From contig OY821777.1 in assembly GCA_963682175.1 (NCBI GenBank), positions 22,650,001 through 22,714,000 on the forward strand: a stretch of DNA of 64,000 nt. The letters run 5' to 3'. Shown here in pieces: positions 24,896-36,810 of this stretch. Positions within the stretch are counted from its first letter, which is position 1, and the number at the start of each line of letters is the position of its first letter. The notes under the pieces are model-generated. The model ran no database searches, had not been told where the DNA came from, and worked only from the letters and a program-made list of their open reading frames with translations. Both the position numbers and the translations under genes were made by a program. This stretch comes from Triglochin maritima (taxonomy: Eukaryota > Streptophyta > Magnoliopsida > Alismatales > Juncaginaceae).

Positions 24896-26077
24896 TGAAC
24901 CCGAACTATGTGCGACACGAGACGAGGGAGGCATCGACAAATCGACTACCGAAGCAGGGTTGACGACATGCCTCGTCAAACGACCACTCTCGTCTCGTGC
25001 CCACACAAGCATGCACAAAGGTGCACACACACAAACCAATTTTTTTCTTCAAAATATAGAGTTTGCGTAGAGGAGAAGACAGAGGGACACAAAAGAGAGA
25101 GAAGACTCAGGAGAGAAGGGAAGAAGTCGTTATGCTATGGCGGGTGGGTACAGGTAGAAGCACACAAGCAAACAAGGCTCAAACAGTCCTATGGTCGCTA
25201 TAGGTCCTTACAGCTAGACGACGCCTAACAACGAGGTCACACGGCCTCAACACGCCTCACCTCCCTACAACGAGGACCACAAAGCCCAGCAAGTGAGCCA
25301 AGATCCAGAGATCTCGTCTCTCCTACTATCGACAAAGTGGGCAACGCCGATCAGGTCATGACGGTCGGGACCGGATCACTCTCCTAATGCGCCCGAACTC
25401 CTTAGGACCAATGTCTACTTGATTTTAAAAATTAGGCTCTTGATTATTGTGGTTTGTGGGGCGAAGGAAGGGGTGATGAAATCCCCCACCTTATCTTATA
25501 TGGGACAACCCCTCCTTAGTAGCGTTTTGGAGTCATAATCTAACAACCAACTCTCCAAACAAACGCTCAACTCACACTTTGTGCAATGTGCTTCCTACTA
25601 ACTAATGCATGTTCATACGAAAAGCATGAATGAGAGTAGGAAACAAGTACCACACGCCAACACTCAGCAACTGAAAGTAAAAAGAAAAGACAATCTACGT
25701 GCCTAAGTTGAGTACATGATGCATGACCTAAACAAGAAAGAATGCCTAATCTTTTGCTTTGGGTTTTAAGGTCCAAGTTGCTTAAACGGAGATTGATTAT
25801 TGATCTGGGGAAAACTAAAAGTCAGAACATGCCAAATTGATCCCCAGATTTCTACTTCAGATATAGCAACACTCCACAGAAATAAAAAGGTGAAAGGAGT
25901 TACCAGACTTCCAGTTGGCGGTCTCAGGCCGCTGATTGGCGGTCTTGGAGTCTCAGATTGCCTCCAAACTTCACCAGATGCTTCCCATTCCCAATGTGTG
26001 TCTCTTGAAACAAATAAAACTACAAAACACAAATTAAATCCACTCGAATAGTCCAAACCAGAGTCTGGACTGACAGC
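24896..26077 (-). mobile_element. 5' leader of the second chain element
   Basis: About 1.2 kb of non-coding sequence between primer site and gag, homologous to 31203-32264 and 42091-43274. It carries the paired palindromes at 25906-25944 close to the primer site. Confidence 0.7.
25906..25944. promoter_or_regulatory. Paired palindromes in the 5' leader
   Basis: GACTTCCAGTTGGCGGTC at 25906 and GGCCGCTGATTGGCGGTC at 25927, 21 bp between starts, about 135 bp downstream (element sense) of the primer site. Confidence 0.55.
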
Positions 26078-26095
26078 TCCCCGACAACGGCGCCA
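26078..26095 (-). promoter_or_regulatory. Primer-binding site (tRNA-Asp type)
   Basis: On the minus strand TGGCGCCGTTGTCGGGGA lies 6 bp after the LTR end. It is complementary to the 3' end of plant tRNA-Asp with one mismatch, the usual primer of Athila/Tat elements. Confidence 0.85.
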
Positions 26096-26101
26096 AAAAC
26101 T

Positions 26102-27465
26102 TGTTTAATTGTTTTAAATACCGCAAGTGCACGACCACATTGAAGCGGTGGAAAATACGGGTTGATCGACAAGGAGGTGTGTAGACTCTGGTTTGTTCGA
26201 AGGCAAGTAGGAAAAGAGGGGAAGAAGTTGTTATTACACTAAACTAGACTAACTACACTAAACGAGTAAGCATCAAACAAGGAAAACGAAAGCGAGGGAA
26301 ATTGAAAGCTGGAAATCAGAAATGGAAAAACCCCTAAGGGGTGGAGTGTGTGCACACATGTAAAAAGATGGTGAAGAATGCATTCTATAGGCACAAATGT
26401 AGGTAGTGTTTTCATGCATAGGAAGTGTCTAAAGGTTATGGCAAAACCTATCAATCCATTCTCTAACCTAGTTGTTTAACATTCATATACACAAGCTAGT
26501 TATTTCAGAACCTAAACAAGCATGGGAGGTGTCTAAGATGTGTGGAAAAACCCATCAAGTGTAGTATTCTGCTCTAACAAGCAAGCATACATTCACATTT
26601 ATCAACACAATCAAAATATAAAGCATTGATATCCATTCTTTAATGCATTTATGAACATCATCTCCACCCCCAAAAGGAGATGGATCTACTCACAACACAT
26701 TACTCTAACAATTAAACTAAAGAAGAAAATAAACATTCTAACTACTTTAGCCTACAATCAAAGAAATGAAACTAAGCTAAGCATGCATAAAGAAAAAACG
26801 TAAGAACAAAACATTGGAAAAATTATTTTATTAGATGACTCACATTGAATGTAGCATTCTGCTCCACCTTGAGATTTTGCTCCAAGGCTTACTCCAAGTA
26901 GAGAGAATGCCACCAAGCAAAGGGTGAATACAAAAGGAAGAGGAGGAGTTCTATTTACACCCAAAGAAAAAGGTAATCGTGGACAATCCCCCGATGTTGG
27001 ACTAATATAACTTTCCCAGAATACACATAAATACATAACCCATCTCTTGGAGATACTGGGTCGGATTTGGATACTAACGGTCTGCTAATTGGCGGTCACT
27101 TCTTCCTGGATCCGACCCATTTTAGGATATGTTCTTTATTTCTTCAATTCTTCACATGGGGTGCACTCGGATAGGTTATAGGAGGGTCAGCCCGAATCTA
27201 ATTGCCAAAATACTCCTCATGATGGTGTGGAGTTTCTTATTTTGCTCACTGGTCCTTTGGAGTTACATTCGGGTCCTTCTCCCTTGCATCTTACTCCCCA
27301 AGTCTCACAACTCAATTTTTTTTCTTGCTTTGAGGTCCTTTTATGCTTCTTCTCCTCAATCCTGTTTATTCCAGAAACTCAAACATAAAACTCGTTATGT
27401 AGCATTGTTTAGGTTAAAGATAATGGATATAACACACAAATGAATGCATGAAATGATGTCAATCA
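26102..27465 (-). mobile_element. Middle LTR of the three-LTR chain
   Basis: Family A LTR of 1364 bp, more diverged from the outer LTRs (8501, 43299) than those are from each other. It is flanked on the left by a primer site, as a 5' LTR would be, and on the right by a polypurine-tract complement (AATACCCACACACC), as a 3' LTR would be. It therefore serves both neighbours, and no target duplication is seen. Confidence 0.85.
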
Positions 27466-29200
27466 AATACCCACACACCGAACTTTTGCTAGTCCCGAGC
27501 AAAACAAAGAAATAGAAAAATGAAAGAAAGGAAAAAGCATATGAAAAACATGGAAATCCTAACTCCCTTTCGTAGGAATCACGGTTGCACTTAGCACGTG
27601 CAACATGCCGTTAAACCTCCTTGTCACCAAGGAAGAGGAGTGTTGTCTCCTGAGTGTTTTCAGCGGATACACCCACAAAATCCGAACAAAGATGCATTAT
27701 TTAACCTGGCTACACGACTCGATGGCTCATTTTTGTCGATTATTGGACGCGGTAATGCTACGGGCCGACTCTATATATGTAATCAGTCCACACACCTAGC
27801 CTAATGAATCATTCGTGAAAGTTAATTAAGGACATAAGTGGAAGACATGGACAACCTTAACATCCTCAAGTGATACAAAGTGTAAAGTCCATTAAGGTTC
27901 TTCTTTGCATTACCATTTTTCTTTTCTTTTCGTACTCTTTTTCTTCTTCTTTTTCTTCCTAGTTACAGTTTCATTCTCCCAGGGTCAGGTTTCGTGCATC
28001 GTTGCCTATGAGGACTTACACTATCACGTACACCTTTCCCCAAATCTCCACATAGGGTAATCCCTACCACCCGTGTAACGGGAGTTTGATCGGTGCATGT
28101 CAAGTCAGATGACTCGAAAGCACCATGCACAAAGTCCCCTCAGACCTAATTTCCCAAGTGATATGAGCCATGCACGAAGAGAGAACACCTACTCACTTAT
28201 TTCTTATCTACACTTCAACCAAAACCCCTACACTTGATGTCTCACAATAACATTTAAAGGGTCCTTGACTACAACGAACTTCCATATATTAACATACACG
28301 AAGTATTGACTCACCAGCCTCAGGGTGGACTTCTTTAATTTTTTGAGTACTGAAACCCTATGATTACTCGGCCCCCGAGGGAAAAACGGGGTGCATCCTT
28401 ACGACTCAATACGACCTAAAGCCAGTAAACTAGATATCCTAATGCATCATGTTCAAGACAATTTTGGGAGCTTTCTTTTTACTTTACCTCTCAACGGTTT
28501 TGCACATGCCAAATATATGCAAAACCCAGAAAACATTTTCTTTCGCAAACACATGAAGATTTTGAAAGAAATGTCAAAATTTTAAAGCACTAGGCAAGCA
28601 AAAGAAGACAAGTCACCCAAGGATCATGGCAAGCAAATATATCAATATTAAATACAACACACTAACATGACCCTAGCAGTACAAACAAAAGAATATGAAA
28701 TCAAAGGAAAATGACTCGACGATGTACACACGTAAAGCACCCCCCACACCTACTTCATGCATTATCCTCAATGAATGTGAGCATGATACTGCATGGATTT
28801 ATGCATGAAAAAGGGAAGATCTCACCAGCATGAAGCGCAACAGGAAGTTCGTGGTTATAGTGATGGACACAAACCCGAATTCCCTCAAAACCTGTGAGAT
28901 ACTGAAGAAGGGAGACAAATACGTGAAGAAGTGGGACCCAAGTACACGAGGGTTGGGGCCCACAAAAGTCAATGCTCGCTCATGGAGTCTTTTATTACTC
29001 TTTTTTTGTTTCTTTTTTTTATTTTTTATTTTTTACAAGATATATACATCAACAAAGATATTCTCAAAATCATTTGGTCAAGGAACATCAAATGAGAACA
29101 TCGAGTTATGAGGAACAGAGACTTGCCGAGATGGGCAAACTTCACTGGTACTCTGAGGTGTCATGAGGGGTGAAAGGTCAAAGCTAAAAGGCTCGAACCC
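27466..29200 (-). mobile_element. 3' non-coding region of the first chain element
   Basis: Homologous to the other 3' non-coding regions, with the same conserved blocks (TTTCGTGCATC near 27990, CCGTGTAACGGGAG near 28072). No element-sense coding frame. Long T-runs occur at about 29002-29034. Confidence 0.75.
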
Positions 29201-29609
29201 CTAACGATGTTGGTTGAGTATAGGCAACATGAATGAGTGAAGTTGTGTTGCCTCACTAGGGTTTAGTTGTTCATCGAATAAAACCCTCCAACCAATAGGT
29301 GGGTGCATCGGAATGAGTTCCTCAAGCTCATTCGATGGATGCAGCAGACCTGCATCACTAAGAATGGCGTTTCTCCCCAAGTCATCCAACAAGGACCTCC
29401 CACCATCATTTATATCATCAAGCATAAGCTCGGTTGTAGGTGGGTCCTTGTTGGAGTCAATCTGAAGCTCAAAGAGCTCAATAGCCCTAGGACACAGGGT
29501 GATGACACCTTTTGGAATGGCCATATGCTGAGGTGTGTCCCCCTCATTGATGGCCTCAACTGAATAATACAACGAACACTCCCTTTGGACATTCATGTTT
29601 GATGCCATC
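29201..29609 (-). pseudogene. Post-protease linker of the first chain element
   Basis: An open frame of about 135 codons on the minus strand continues the gag-protease polyprotein (NVQRECSLYYS, LCPRAIELFELQID, DDLGRNAILSDAG, LFDEQLNPSEATQ). I do not recognise a domain. It is interrupted at 29609 by the plus-strand element; its upstream part is at 38171-38783. It occupies the place where RT would be expected. Confidence 0.5.
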
Positions 29610-31178
29610 TGATTGACATCATTTCATGCTTATATTTGTATCTTATATCCATTATCTTACACCTAAGCAATGCTATGTGATGAGTTTTATGTTTGAATTT
29701 CAGAAATAAAGATGTTTGATGAGAAGAGGCATGAAAGGACCTAAAAGATAGGAAAAAGGAGTGAGTTGAGAGACTCGAGGACTAAGATGCAAGGGAGAAG
29801 GACCTGAACGTAAGACCGAAGGACCTAAGAGCAAAACAGAAAACTCCACACCATCGTGGGGAGTATTTTGGCAATTCAATTCTGGTCGGAGCTCCAACAA
29901 GCGAAGTAGATGCATCCAAGACCAACAAATACATCAAGAAAAGCCCAGAATAAAAATCAACTTGATCTGGATCCTGTAGACCGCTAATTGGAGGTCTGGA
30001 ACCACCAATTTGCGATCCGGATCTTCCTAGATCGGCTAAAACTTCTGGAGCGCGTGTATTAGAGGATGTTTAGTCTACTTTTGGTATTTGTTTAGTCCCA
30101 CATCGGGGGATTGTCCCAGATTACCTTTTTCTATGGCTATAAATGAAACTCTCCCTCCTCTCATGTACCCCATCTCTCTCTTAGTGGCCATCTTCCCTAC
30201 TAAGAGTGAAGCCTTGAAGCAAAACTCTAGTGGAGGATGGGCTACTTGTAATTGAGTGAGTAATAAATAGATGTTTTCCTTTAGTTGTGTTGTTTCTTTC
30301 CTCGTTTAAATTCCTTCCATATGCTTGCATGCTTGTTTTGTTTTATGTCCTTTTAGTTCTTTAATATTTCTTACTTGCTTTGTATAGTTTCATTTCAGTA
30401 GAATGTTTCATTTTGTTAATGTAGTTAATGTAATGAGTAGTGTGTAGTTCCATCCCCATTTCGGGGTGGAGAAATATGTGATATGATCATGTAGTATATT
30501 AGGTGTGTGTTATCTTAATACTTTGAGCCTTATATGATTTCCATAACCATCTAATGGGAATTCACTCTTATCTTTGATATGCTAATGCTCTTGAATGAAG
30601 CTTAGCTTATGCTTAGATTAGTGGCCCTATTTTATGGGGAATGATAAGGTAAGGATGTGGATGGAATTTATATTGGAAACACAATTTGTAGTGTATGTAC
30701 TCTTGTTGCCTTTACCTTGGTTAATGTCTTGTATGTTTTAATGATAATGTGTTATCTTAATTCATGTGGAGGCATAGTAGAGTCTAGTCTTTATACATGA
30801 GTTCATTTAGCTTCATTCCAATTATTGTCTTGTATGCTTTAATGATATGATCTTATCTTAATTCATGTGGAGGCAAAGTTGGATTTAGTTTTATGATTTC
30901 ATACACTATATGTTGTGATGAGCATAATTGAACACACACACACACACATCTTTTATATTCACATTAATTCTCTACCCCCTTTGGGGTTTAGTTTTATTTC
31001 TTATCTTTCATTTCCCTTTGCATTCTAGTGTCGTTTAGTGTAATCAATCTTTCTCTCCTTTCTTTCCCACTCGCCTTCGTACAAACCAAAAGTCGACACA
31101 CCTTCCTGTGGATCGAACCGTATTTGCCACCGCTTCAACATGGTCGTGCACTTGCGGTTATTTAAAACAAATCAATCA
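29610..31178 (+). mobile_element. 5' LTR of the gag-protease element
   Basis: TGATTGACATC to AAATCAATCA, 1569 bp. It contains a degraded palindrome pair (GACCGCTAATTGGAGGTC at 29979 and a second from about 30000), a TATA box TATAAAT at 30138-30144, a run of CA repeats near 30934, and the family end ACTTGCGGTTATTTAAAAC. Confidence 0.9.
30138..30144 (+). promoter_or_regulatory. TATA box of the 5' LTR
   Basis: TATAAAT in GGCTATAAATGAAACTCTCC; the same context recurs in the 3' LTR near 37316 as GGCTATAAATAGAAC. Confidence 0.6.
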
Positions 31179-31184
31179 AGTTTT

Positions 31185-31202
31185 TGGCGCCGTTGCAGGG
31201 GA
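31185..31202 (+). promoter_or_regulatory. Primer-binding site (tRNA-Asp type)
   Basis: TGGCGCCGTTGCAGGGGA, 6 bp after the LTR end and complementary to the tRNA-Asp 3' end except for one base. Confidence 0.9.
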
Positions 31203-32264
31203 GGTGCTCTGTCCAGACCTTGGTTTGGACGATTAGAGTGGTTTTAATTTTTCGTTTCTAGTTTTTTCTTAGTTTCAGGAATCCTAGAGCTCACGGGGCG
31301 GCTGCTGGATGAGGTGGAGAACAAGAACTTCAACAAGGACCGCCAATCAGCGGTCTTGGACTGCCAATTGGCGGCCTGGTGAGCGTTTCCTGCTCTCAAT
31401 TTTCTTCTGGTAGTTTGTTCTTTCATTTTAGTTATCTGGGAGCACTATTTTGCATGCTGTGACTTTTAGTTTGCTCGCAGATCATTAAACCAATCCCCAT
31501 TAATCAACTTGGCCTTCAAATCCAAAGCAAAAGACTAGACATTCTTACTTGTTTAGGTCACGCATCATGTACTTGACTTAGGCATGTAGTTGTCTTTTCT
31601 TTTAGCTTTATTTTCAGTTGTTGAGCGATGGCGTGAGGTACGCATTTCCTACACTCATTCATGCATCTTGTATGCCCATGCATTAGTTTGTAGGAATTAC
31701 ATCAAGACAAGAGCGAGTTGAGCGTTTGATTGAAGTGATTGATTGCTCGATTTAGGATCAAAATGCTACTAAGGAGGGGTTGTCCCATAAAAGATAAGCT
31801 GGGGGATTTCATCACCCTTTCCTTGGTGCCAAAAATCACTCTTAATCAAGCCTTAACTAAAAGCAAGTAGACATTGGCCCTAGGATTCCGAACGCACTAG
31901 GAGAGTAATCTAGTTGAGACTGCCATGGCCTGATCGGCGTTGCCTACCTTGTCGATAGTAGGAGGAACTGGATCTCTGGATCTGGTATCACTTGCTGGGC
32001 ATTGTGGTCCTCGTTGTAGGGAGGTGAGGCGTGTCGAGGCTTGTGACTTCGAAGTTAGGCGTCGTCTAGCCTAAGGACCCATAGCCTTAAGTTGTTTGAG
32101 CCGTGCTTGCTAGTTAGGCTTCTACCTAATCCCATTACCCACGCTAGATCTAAGGATTCTTCCCTCCTCATCTGAGTCCTCTCCTCATCTATTCTCTACA
32201 AGTAGTCTCCTCCTCTGAGTACACCTTCTGTTGTGTGTGTTTTTAGAGTCGAGTCGAGCATTTT
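31203..32264 (+). mobile_element. 5' leader of the gag-protease element
   Basis: Non-coding, homologous to the leaders at 24896 and 42091. Paired palindromes lie 136 bp after the primer site. It has no open frame of note before gag. Confidence 0.7.
31338..31376. promoter_or_regulatory. Paired palindromes in the 5' leader
   Basis: GACCGCCAATCAGCGGTC at 31338 and GACTGCCAATTGGCGGCC at 31359 start 21 bp apart, matching the layout in the U3 of the same LTR family. Confidence 0.6.
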
Positions 32265-33888
32265 TTGCAAGGTTGGGCTCGTTCTAGTGAGAGCGCTCTA
32301 CTTGAGAGAGTGCATTTTTATGAGATGGATGGTCTTGGTGATCGACCATCTCTGCCTCGTGCTCCTTTGGAGCATGAGGCCGAGTCGTCTCGTGGTGACG
32401 GGGGAGACCCGGGTCCATTCATGGATTACCTCGGTCCGCTCCCACCACCACGTAGACCTCCTTCTCCTCCTCCTCTGACACGGGAGAAAGGAAGATTTGG
32501 TCAGCATCTAGTTCTTGGTGCACCACCACCTTTAGCTCGACATGATAGACTGATGACTTTGTGGGAGCGGACCCATCCTGTTCGGGCCGTGCAACCTTCT
32601 TGCATAGTTCTTCCCCCTGCTCACGGGAACAACTATGAGCTGAAACCTCAATATGTGAGCATGCTTCAAACCTTTACTACCAATAAGGAGGATCCCTGTA
32701 TTTTTATACGCGAATTCGAGGAACTATGCTCCATGTTCAAGCTTAAATAGCTTGACGAGGATTCAGTCCGGTTGATGATGATTTCTTTCGCGTTGAAGGA
32801 TAACGCGAAGAATGGATGTACAACCTCCTGGTGAGCTCCTTTCGGTCTTGGGATGACTTTGTGACCGTATTTCTGAAGAGATTTTTCCCTGAAAGGAAAA
32901 CTCAACAGATACGGCACCAGATACATCAAATGTATCAGACTGAGACTGAATCTTTTCATGGTTTCTTTGAGAGATTCAAGGACCTTCTCCAACAGTGCCC
33001 TCATCATGGACTTGAGCTATGACAGTTCTGCCAGATTGTTTATAAGGGCCTCAACTACAACACCCGCACATTCTTGGAGTCGATGTGTCAGGGTGACTTC
33101 CAAATGAAACTCATCGATGAGGCATGAGACACTTTTGAGTTAATTGCTGAACGCACCTTTAAGTGGGACACCATGAGAGAGCCACCAGCCACCAGGTCTT
33201 CTGGTCGAGCTGGATCATATCAAGTTGAGTCATCTATCACGTCTGAGGCGAAAATGGTTACTCTCATGCGTAGGATTGAGAGTTTAGAGTTGGACCGAGC
33301 TCCTATAGCTCAGGTCACTACTCCCGGATGTGGTTGGTGTGGACTTACGGGCCATGATGACTTGGAATGCGCTTACGCTCCAAGGGATACTGAGCATGCA
33401 AATGTGATGTATCAACAGAGGCCCCGTAACGACCCGTACAGTCACTCTTACAACCCGGGATGACGTAACCATCCTAACCAGTCAGAGCTCACACGCTCAA
33501 CCTCAACCTTCACCTTATCAACCTCCACGCCCATTGGCAACCTACAAACCTCCACATCAAAGGTCTCAGAACCATAATTACCAACCTCCTCATACCTCAT
33601 CGTCGGGTTATTCTAACCAAACTCCACTACCCCAACGGGTTGACTCGATGGACCCCACTCTTGAACAAACCCTTCAAGCATTCATTCATAGCACACAATC
33701 CATGTTTGCGGCCAGCAACAATTCAGTCAAAGCATTGGAAATGTAAGTTAGCCAGTTGGCTAATCAGCTCCACGAACATGAGAAAGGTCAATTACCGAGT
33801 CAACCCGAGGTGAATCCTCGGGGTACCCATTCTCAAAAGAAGGCCACCTGTACCTCATGCTACCTCTGAACCGACCCATCATATTAAT
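32265..33888 (+). pseudogene. Gag of the gag-protease element
   Basis: The plus strand encodes an Athila-type Gag. It has a Pro-rich N-terminal part, then YVSMLQTFTTNKEDPCIFIREFEE-type sequence near 32655 (start of the capsid domain), SFRSWDDFVTVFLKRFFPE near 32840, TESFHGFFERFKDLLQQCP near 32947, and a zinc knuckle CGWCGLTGHDDLEC near 33330. In-frame stops lie at about 32748, 33019, 33126 and 33461, so it cannot make full-length Gag. Gag would form the particle that packages element RNA. The gene leads into the open gag-protease ORF at 33889. Confidence 0.82.
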
Positions 33889-35091
33889 GTGATTCATAGT
33901 TTGAGGTCTGGTAAGGAGGTGGACAACCACATTGGGGTGTCTTCTTTGTCATCACCATCTCTGAGGGAGCCGGATCCTGAGGTTCCTTCTACATTTCCTT
34001 CGACAAAGGGACCGAACCCTGAGGTCCCCTTTTCTCCTCATGTGTCGAAGGAATCAAATTCTGAGGTTCCCACTCATGCTTCTTTGGATCAGAATTCTGA
34101 GGTTCCTTCGCACCCTTATGCCCCGAGGGCACCATTCCCTGAGTGCCTTAAAAATAAAACCTCTGATCAACATGACAATATGCTTGAGATGTTTCGGCAT
34201 GTTAAGGTGAACATCCCTTTATTGGAGGTGATTCAGCAAATGTCACCTTATGCCAAGGTTCTCAAGGACTTATGTACCAAGAAGAGAAAAACTCCTGTTC
34301 CAAAGAAAGCTTTTCTTGCGGCTAACTTGAGTTTTTTGTTGGCACAACCCATGCAAGTCAAGTACAAGGATCCTGGCTGTCCTACTATCTCTTGTGTGAT
34401 TGGTGATGTGTCCATACATCGAGCCTTATTGGACCTTGGTGCATCTGTTAATCTTCTGCCATATTCTGTCTACGTCCACCTCGGTCTTGGAGACCTCAAG
34501 CAAACAAAGATGACTCTTCAATTGGATGATAGGTCTATGAAGAAACCGAGGGGTGTGGTGGAAGACATGCTGATCAAAGTGGGAGAGTTCATTTATCCAG
34601 TCGACTTCTTTGTTTTGGATACTGAACCTGTGCCAAACCCACTTGGACAAATTCCTGTCATTCAGGGGCGACCATTTCTTGCCACTTCCAATGCCTTAAT
34701 CAATTGTCACAATGGTCTGATGCGCTTGACTTATGGTAGTCAATGCGCTGATTTCAACATATTCACCATTGGCAAGAAGCCAGGAGCCTTCAATGACCCT
34801 GTTGGGGTCAACCTTATCCAGGGCTTGGATGAGATTGCAGTTGAGGGCACCTTCAAGTACTTCAGAGAATTGTTCGATGAAGATCCTGAAGGTGGTGAAG
34901 ATGTTTCACCTGGGCTGGCACATGAAGGTGCCTTATATTCTAATCACGTGGCCCGTGAGCCACTTCTTTTTTATCACGTGGCGTTTGAGCCACAAGATAC
35001 CATTTTTATGGCCTCTGGGCCACATGCCCTTCATTTTGTATCTGCTGAGGACCCCATGTGGGTTAAGAATCAACCACCTGATAGAGGTTGA
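33889..35091 (+). CDS. Open gag-tail plus aspartic protease ORF
   Basis: An uninterrupted 400-codon frame. It begins in the Gag tail (SLRSGKEVDNH), has four spaced copies of an (S/P)EVP motif in residues 25-80, then the conserved stretch HVKVNIPLLEVIQQMSPYAK and a pepsin-like retroviral protease domain (CVIGDVSIHRALLDLGASV at about residue 167, RPFLATSNALINCHNG near residue 265). The catalytic DxGA triplet reads DLGA. The ORF ends with an unusual tail containing repeated HVA-EP units and a stop at 35091. The protease would cut the polyprotein. The first ATG in this frame is used only for convenience; the natural start is upstream in gag. It is striking that this part is open while the gag before it has several stops. 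Confidence 0.75.
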   Translation: MIHSLRSGKEVDNHIGVSSLSSPSLREPDPEVPSTFPSTKGPNPEVPFSPHVSKESNSEVPTHASLDQNSEVPSHPYAPRAPFPECLKNKTSDQHDNMLEMFRHVKVNIPLLEVIQQMSPYAKVLKDLCTKKRKTPVPKKAFLAANLSFLLAQPMQVKYKDPGCPTISCVIGDVSIHRALLDLGASVNLLPYSVYVHLGLGDLKQTKMTLQLDDRSMKKPRGVVEDMLIKVGEFIYPVDFFVLDTEPVPNPLGQIPVIQGRPFLATSNALINCHNGLMRLTYGSQCADFNIFTIGKKPGAFNDPVGVNLIQGLDEIAVEGTFKYFRELFDEDPEGGEDVSPGLAHEGALYSNHVAREPLLFYHVAFEPQDTIFMASGPHALHFVSAEDPMWVKNQPPDRG

Positions 35092-36795
35092 CCTCTCATT
35101 CATGCCTCCTCTTTTGCTAACTCTCAAGATGCATCAAACGACCACAATTCATATAAGGGTGTCAGGTGGTCAAGTAATTCTGTCTTGTATGTTGTGAGCC
35201 CATGCATGTGCATTTTTGGCTTGAGAGATGGTGGGTTCCCATTTGATGTCCCTTGACATATGAAGATGGAATCCTATTGTTGTACATAGTTTAAAAAAAA
35301 GAAAAAAGAAATAGAAACTCATTCAGTGAGCATCGATTGTTGTGGGCTCCAACCCTTGAGTATTTGGGCCCCATTTCTTTCATGTGTTTTCTATCCCTTC
35401 TTTAGCATCTCATAGGTTTTGAGGGAATTCGGGTTTGTGTCCATCAACATAACCATGAACTTCCCTTTGTACTTCACATTGGTGAGATCTTTTCTTTTTC
35501 ATGCATAAATCCATGTAGTATCTTGCTCGCATTCATTGAGGACAATGCATGTAGGTGTGGGGGGGTGTTTTACGTGTGTACATAGTCGAGTCTTTTCATT
35601 TGATTTTTGTTTTCTTTTTTGTGCGTTGTTAGGGTCATGTTAGTATGCTGGATTTAATATCGATATATCTGCTTGCCATGATCCTTGGGCGACTTGTCTT
35701 TTTTTTGCTTGCCTAGTGCTTCAAAAGTTTCACATTTCTTTCAAAATCTTCATGTGTTTGCGAAAGAAAATGTTTTGTGGGTTTTGCGTGTGTTTAGGAT
35801 GTGCAAAACCGTTGAGAGGCAAAGTAAAAAGAAAGCTCCCAAAATTGTCTTGAACTTGATGCATTAGGATATCTAGTACAGTGACTTTAGTACTTATCGA
35901 GTCATTAGGATGCACCCCAATTTTCCCTTGGGGGTGAGTAATCATAGGGTTTCAGTGCTCAAACATTTAAAGAAGTCCACCCTGAACCTAGTGAGTCAAT
36001 AATTTGTATCTGTTAATTTAAGGAAGTTTGTTGTAGTCAAGGACCCTTTACATCTTGTTGTGAGAATTAAGTGTAGGGGTTTTGGTTCATGTGTAGATAA
36101 GAAATAAGTGAGTAGGTGTTCTCTCTTCTCGTACGACTCCTATCACTCGGGAAAGTAGGTCTGAGGGGACTTATTGCCTGGTGCTTTCGAGTCATCTGAC
36201 TTGGGATGCGCCGACCGAACTCCCGTTACACGGGTGGTACGGATTGCCCTATGTGGAGATTTGGGAAAAGGTGTACGTGATAGTGCAAGTCCTCATGGGC
36301 AATGATGATGAAACTTGACCCTGGGAGAATGAAGCTCCAACTAATAAAAAGAGAAGAAGAAAAAGAAAAAAAATAAGAAAAGAAACAAAAAGAAAAAAAA
36401 TGCAAATAAGAACCTTAATGGACTTTACACTTTGTATCACTTGATGATGTTGAGTTTGTCCATGTCTTTCACTTAATTCCTTATTTAACTTGCATGAATG
36501 GTTCATTAGGCTAGGTGTGTAGACTGATTACCTTTATAGAGTCGGCCCGTAGGATTACCGCGTCCAATGATCGACAAAATATGTCCAACGAGTCGAGTGT
36601 CTAGATTGAATAATGCATCTTGTTCGGATTTTATGGGTATATCCACTGAGTGCTCCTCCTCCTTGGCAAGAAGGAGGTTTAATGACGTGTTGCACGTGCT
36701 AAGTGCAACTGTGATTCCTACGAAAGTGAGTTAGGATTTCTTGTTTCTCGTTTGCTTTTCTCTTTCTTTGTTTTGCTCGGGACTAGCAAAAACTT
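35092..36795 (+). mobile_element. 3' non-coding region of the gag-protease element
   Basis: About 1.7 kb without a frame in element sense, homologous (reversed) to 9883-11695, 13089-14374 and 27466-29200. It contains poly-T and poly-A runs and the conserved ACCCGTGTAACGGGAG-type block near 36218-36240. Confidence 0.75.
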
Positions 36796-36810
36796 AGGTG
36801 TGGGGGTATT
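36796..36810 (+). promoter_or_regulatory. Polypurine tract
   Basis: AGGTGTGGGGGTATT directly precedes the 3' LTR; the same tract borders all family A 3' LTRs here. Confidence 0.75.

Noticed and set aside
13200..27804. Two similar 68-codon frames at 13200-13406 and 27598-27804 on the plus strand
   Set aside because: They are antisense frames in the conserved 3' non-coding region of Athila-like elements. Their similarity follows from nucleotide homology, the copy at about 10018 lacks the ATG, and no promoter is linked.
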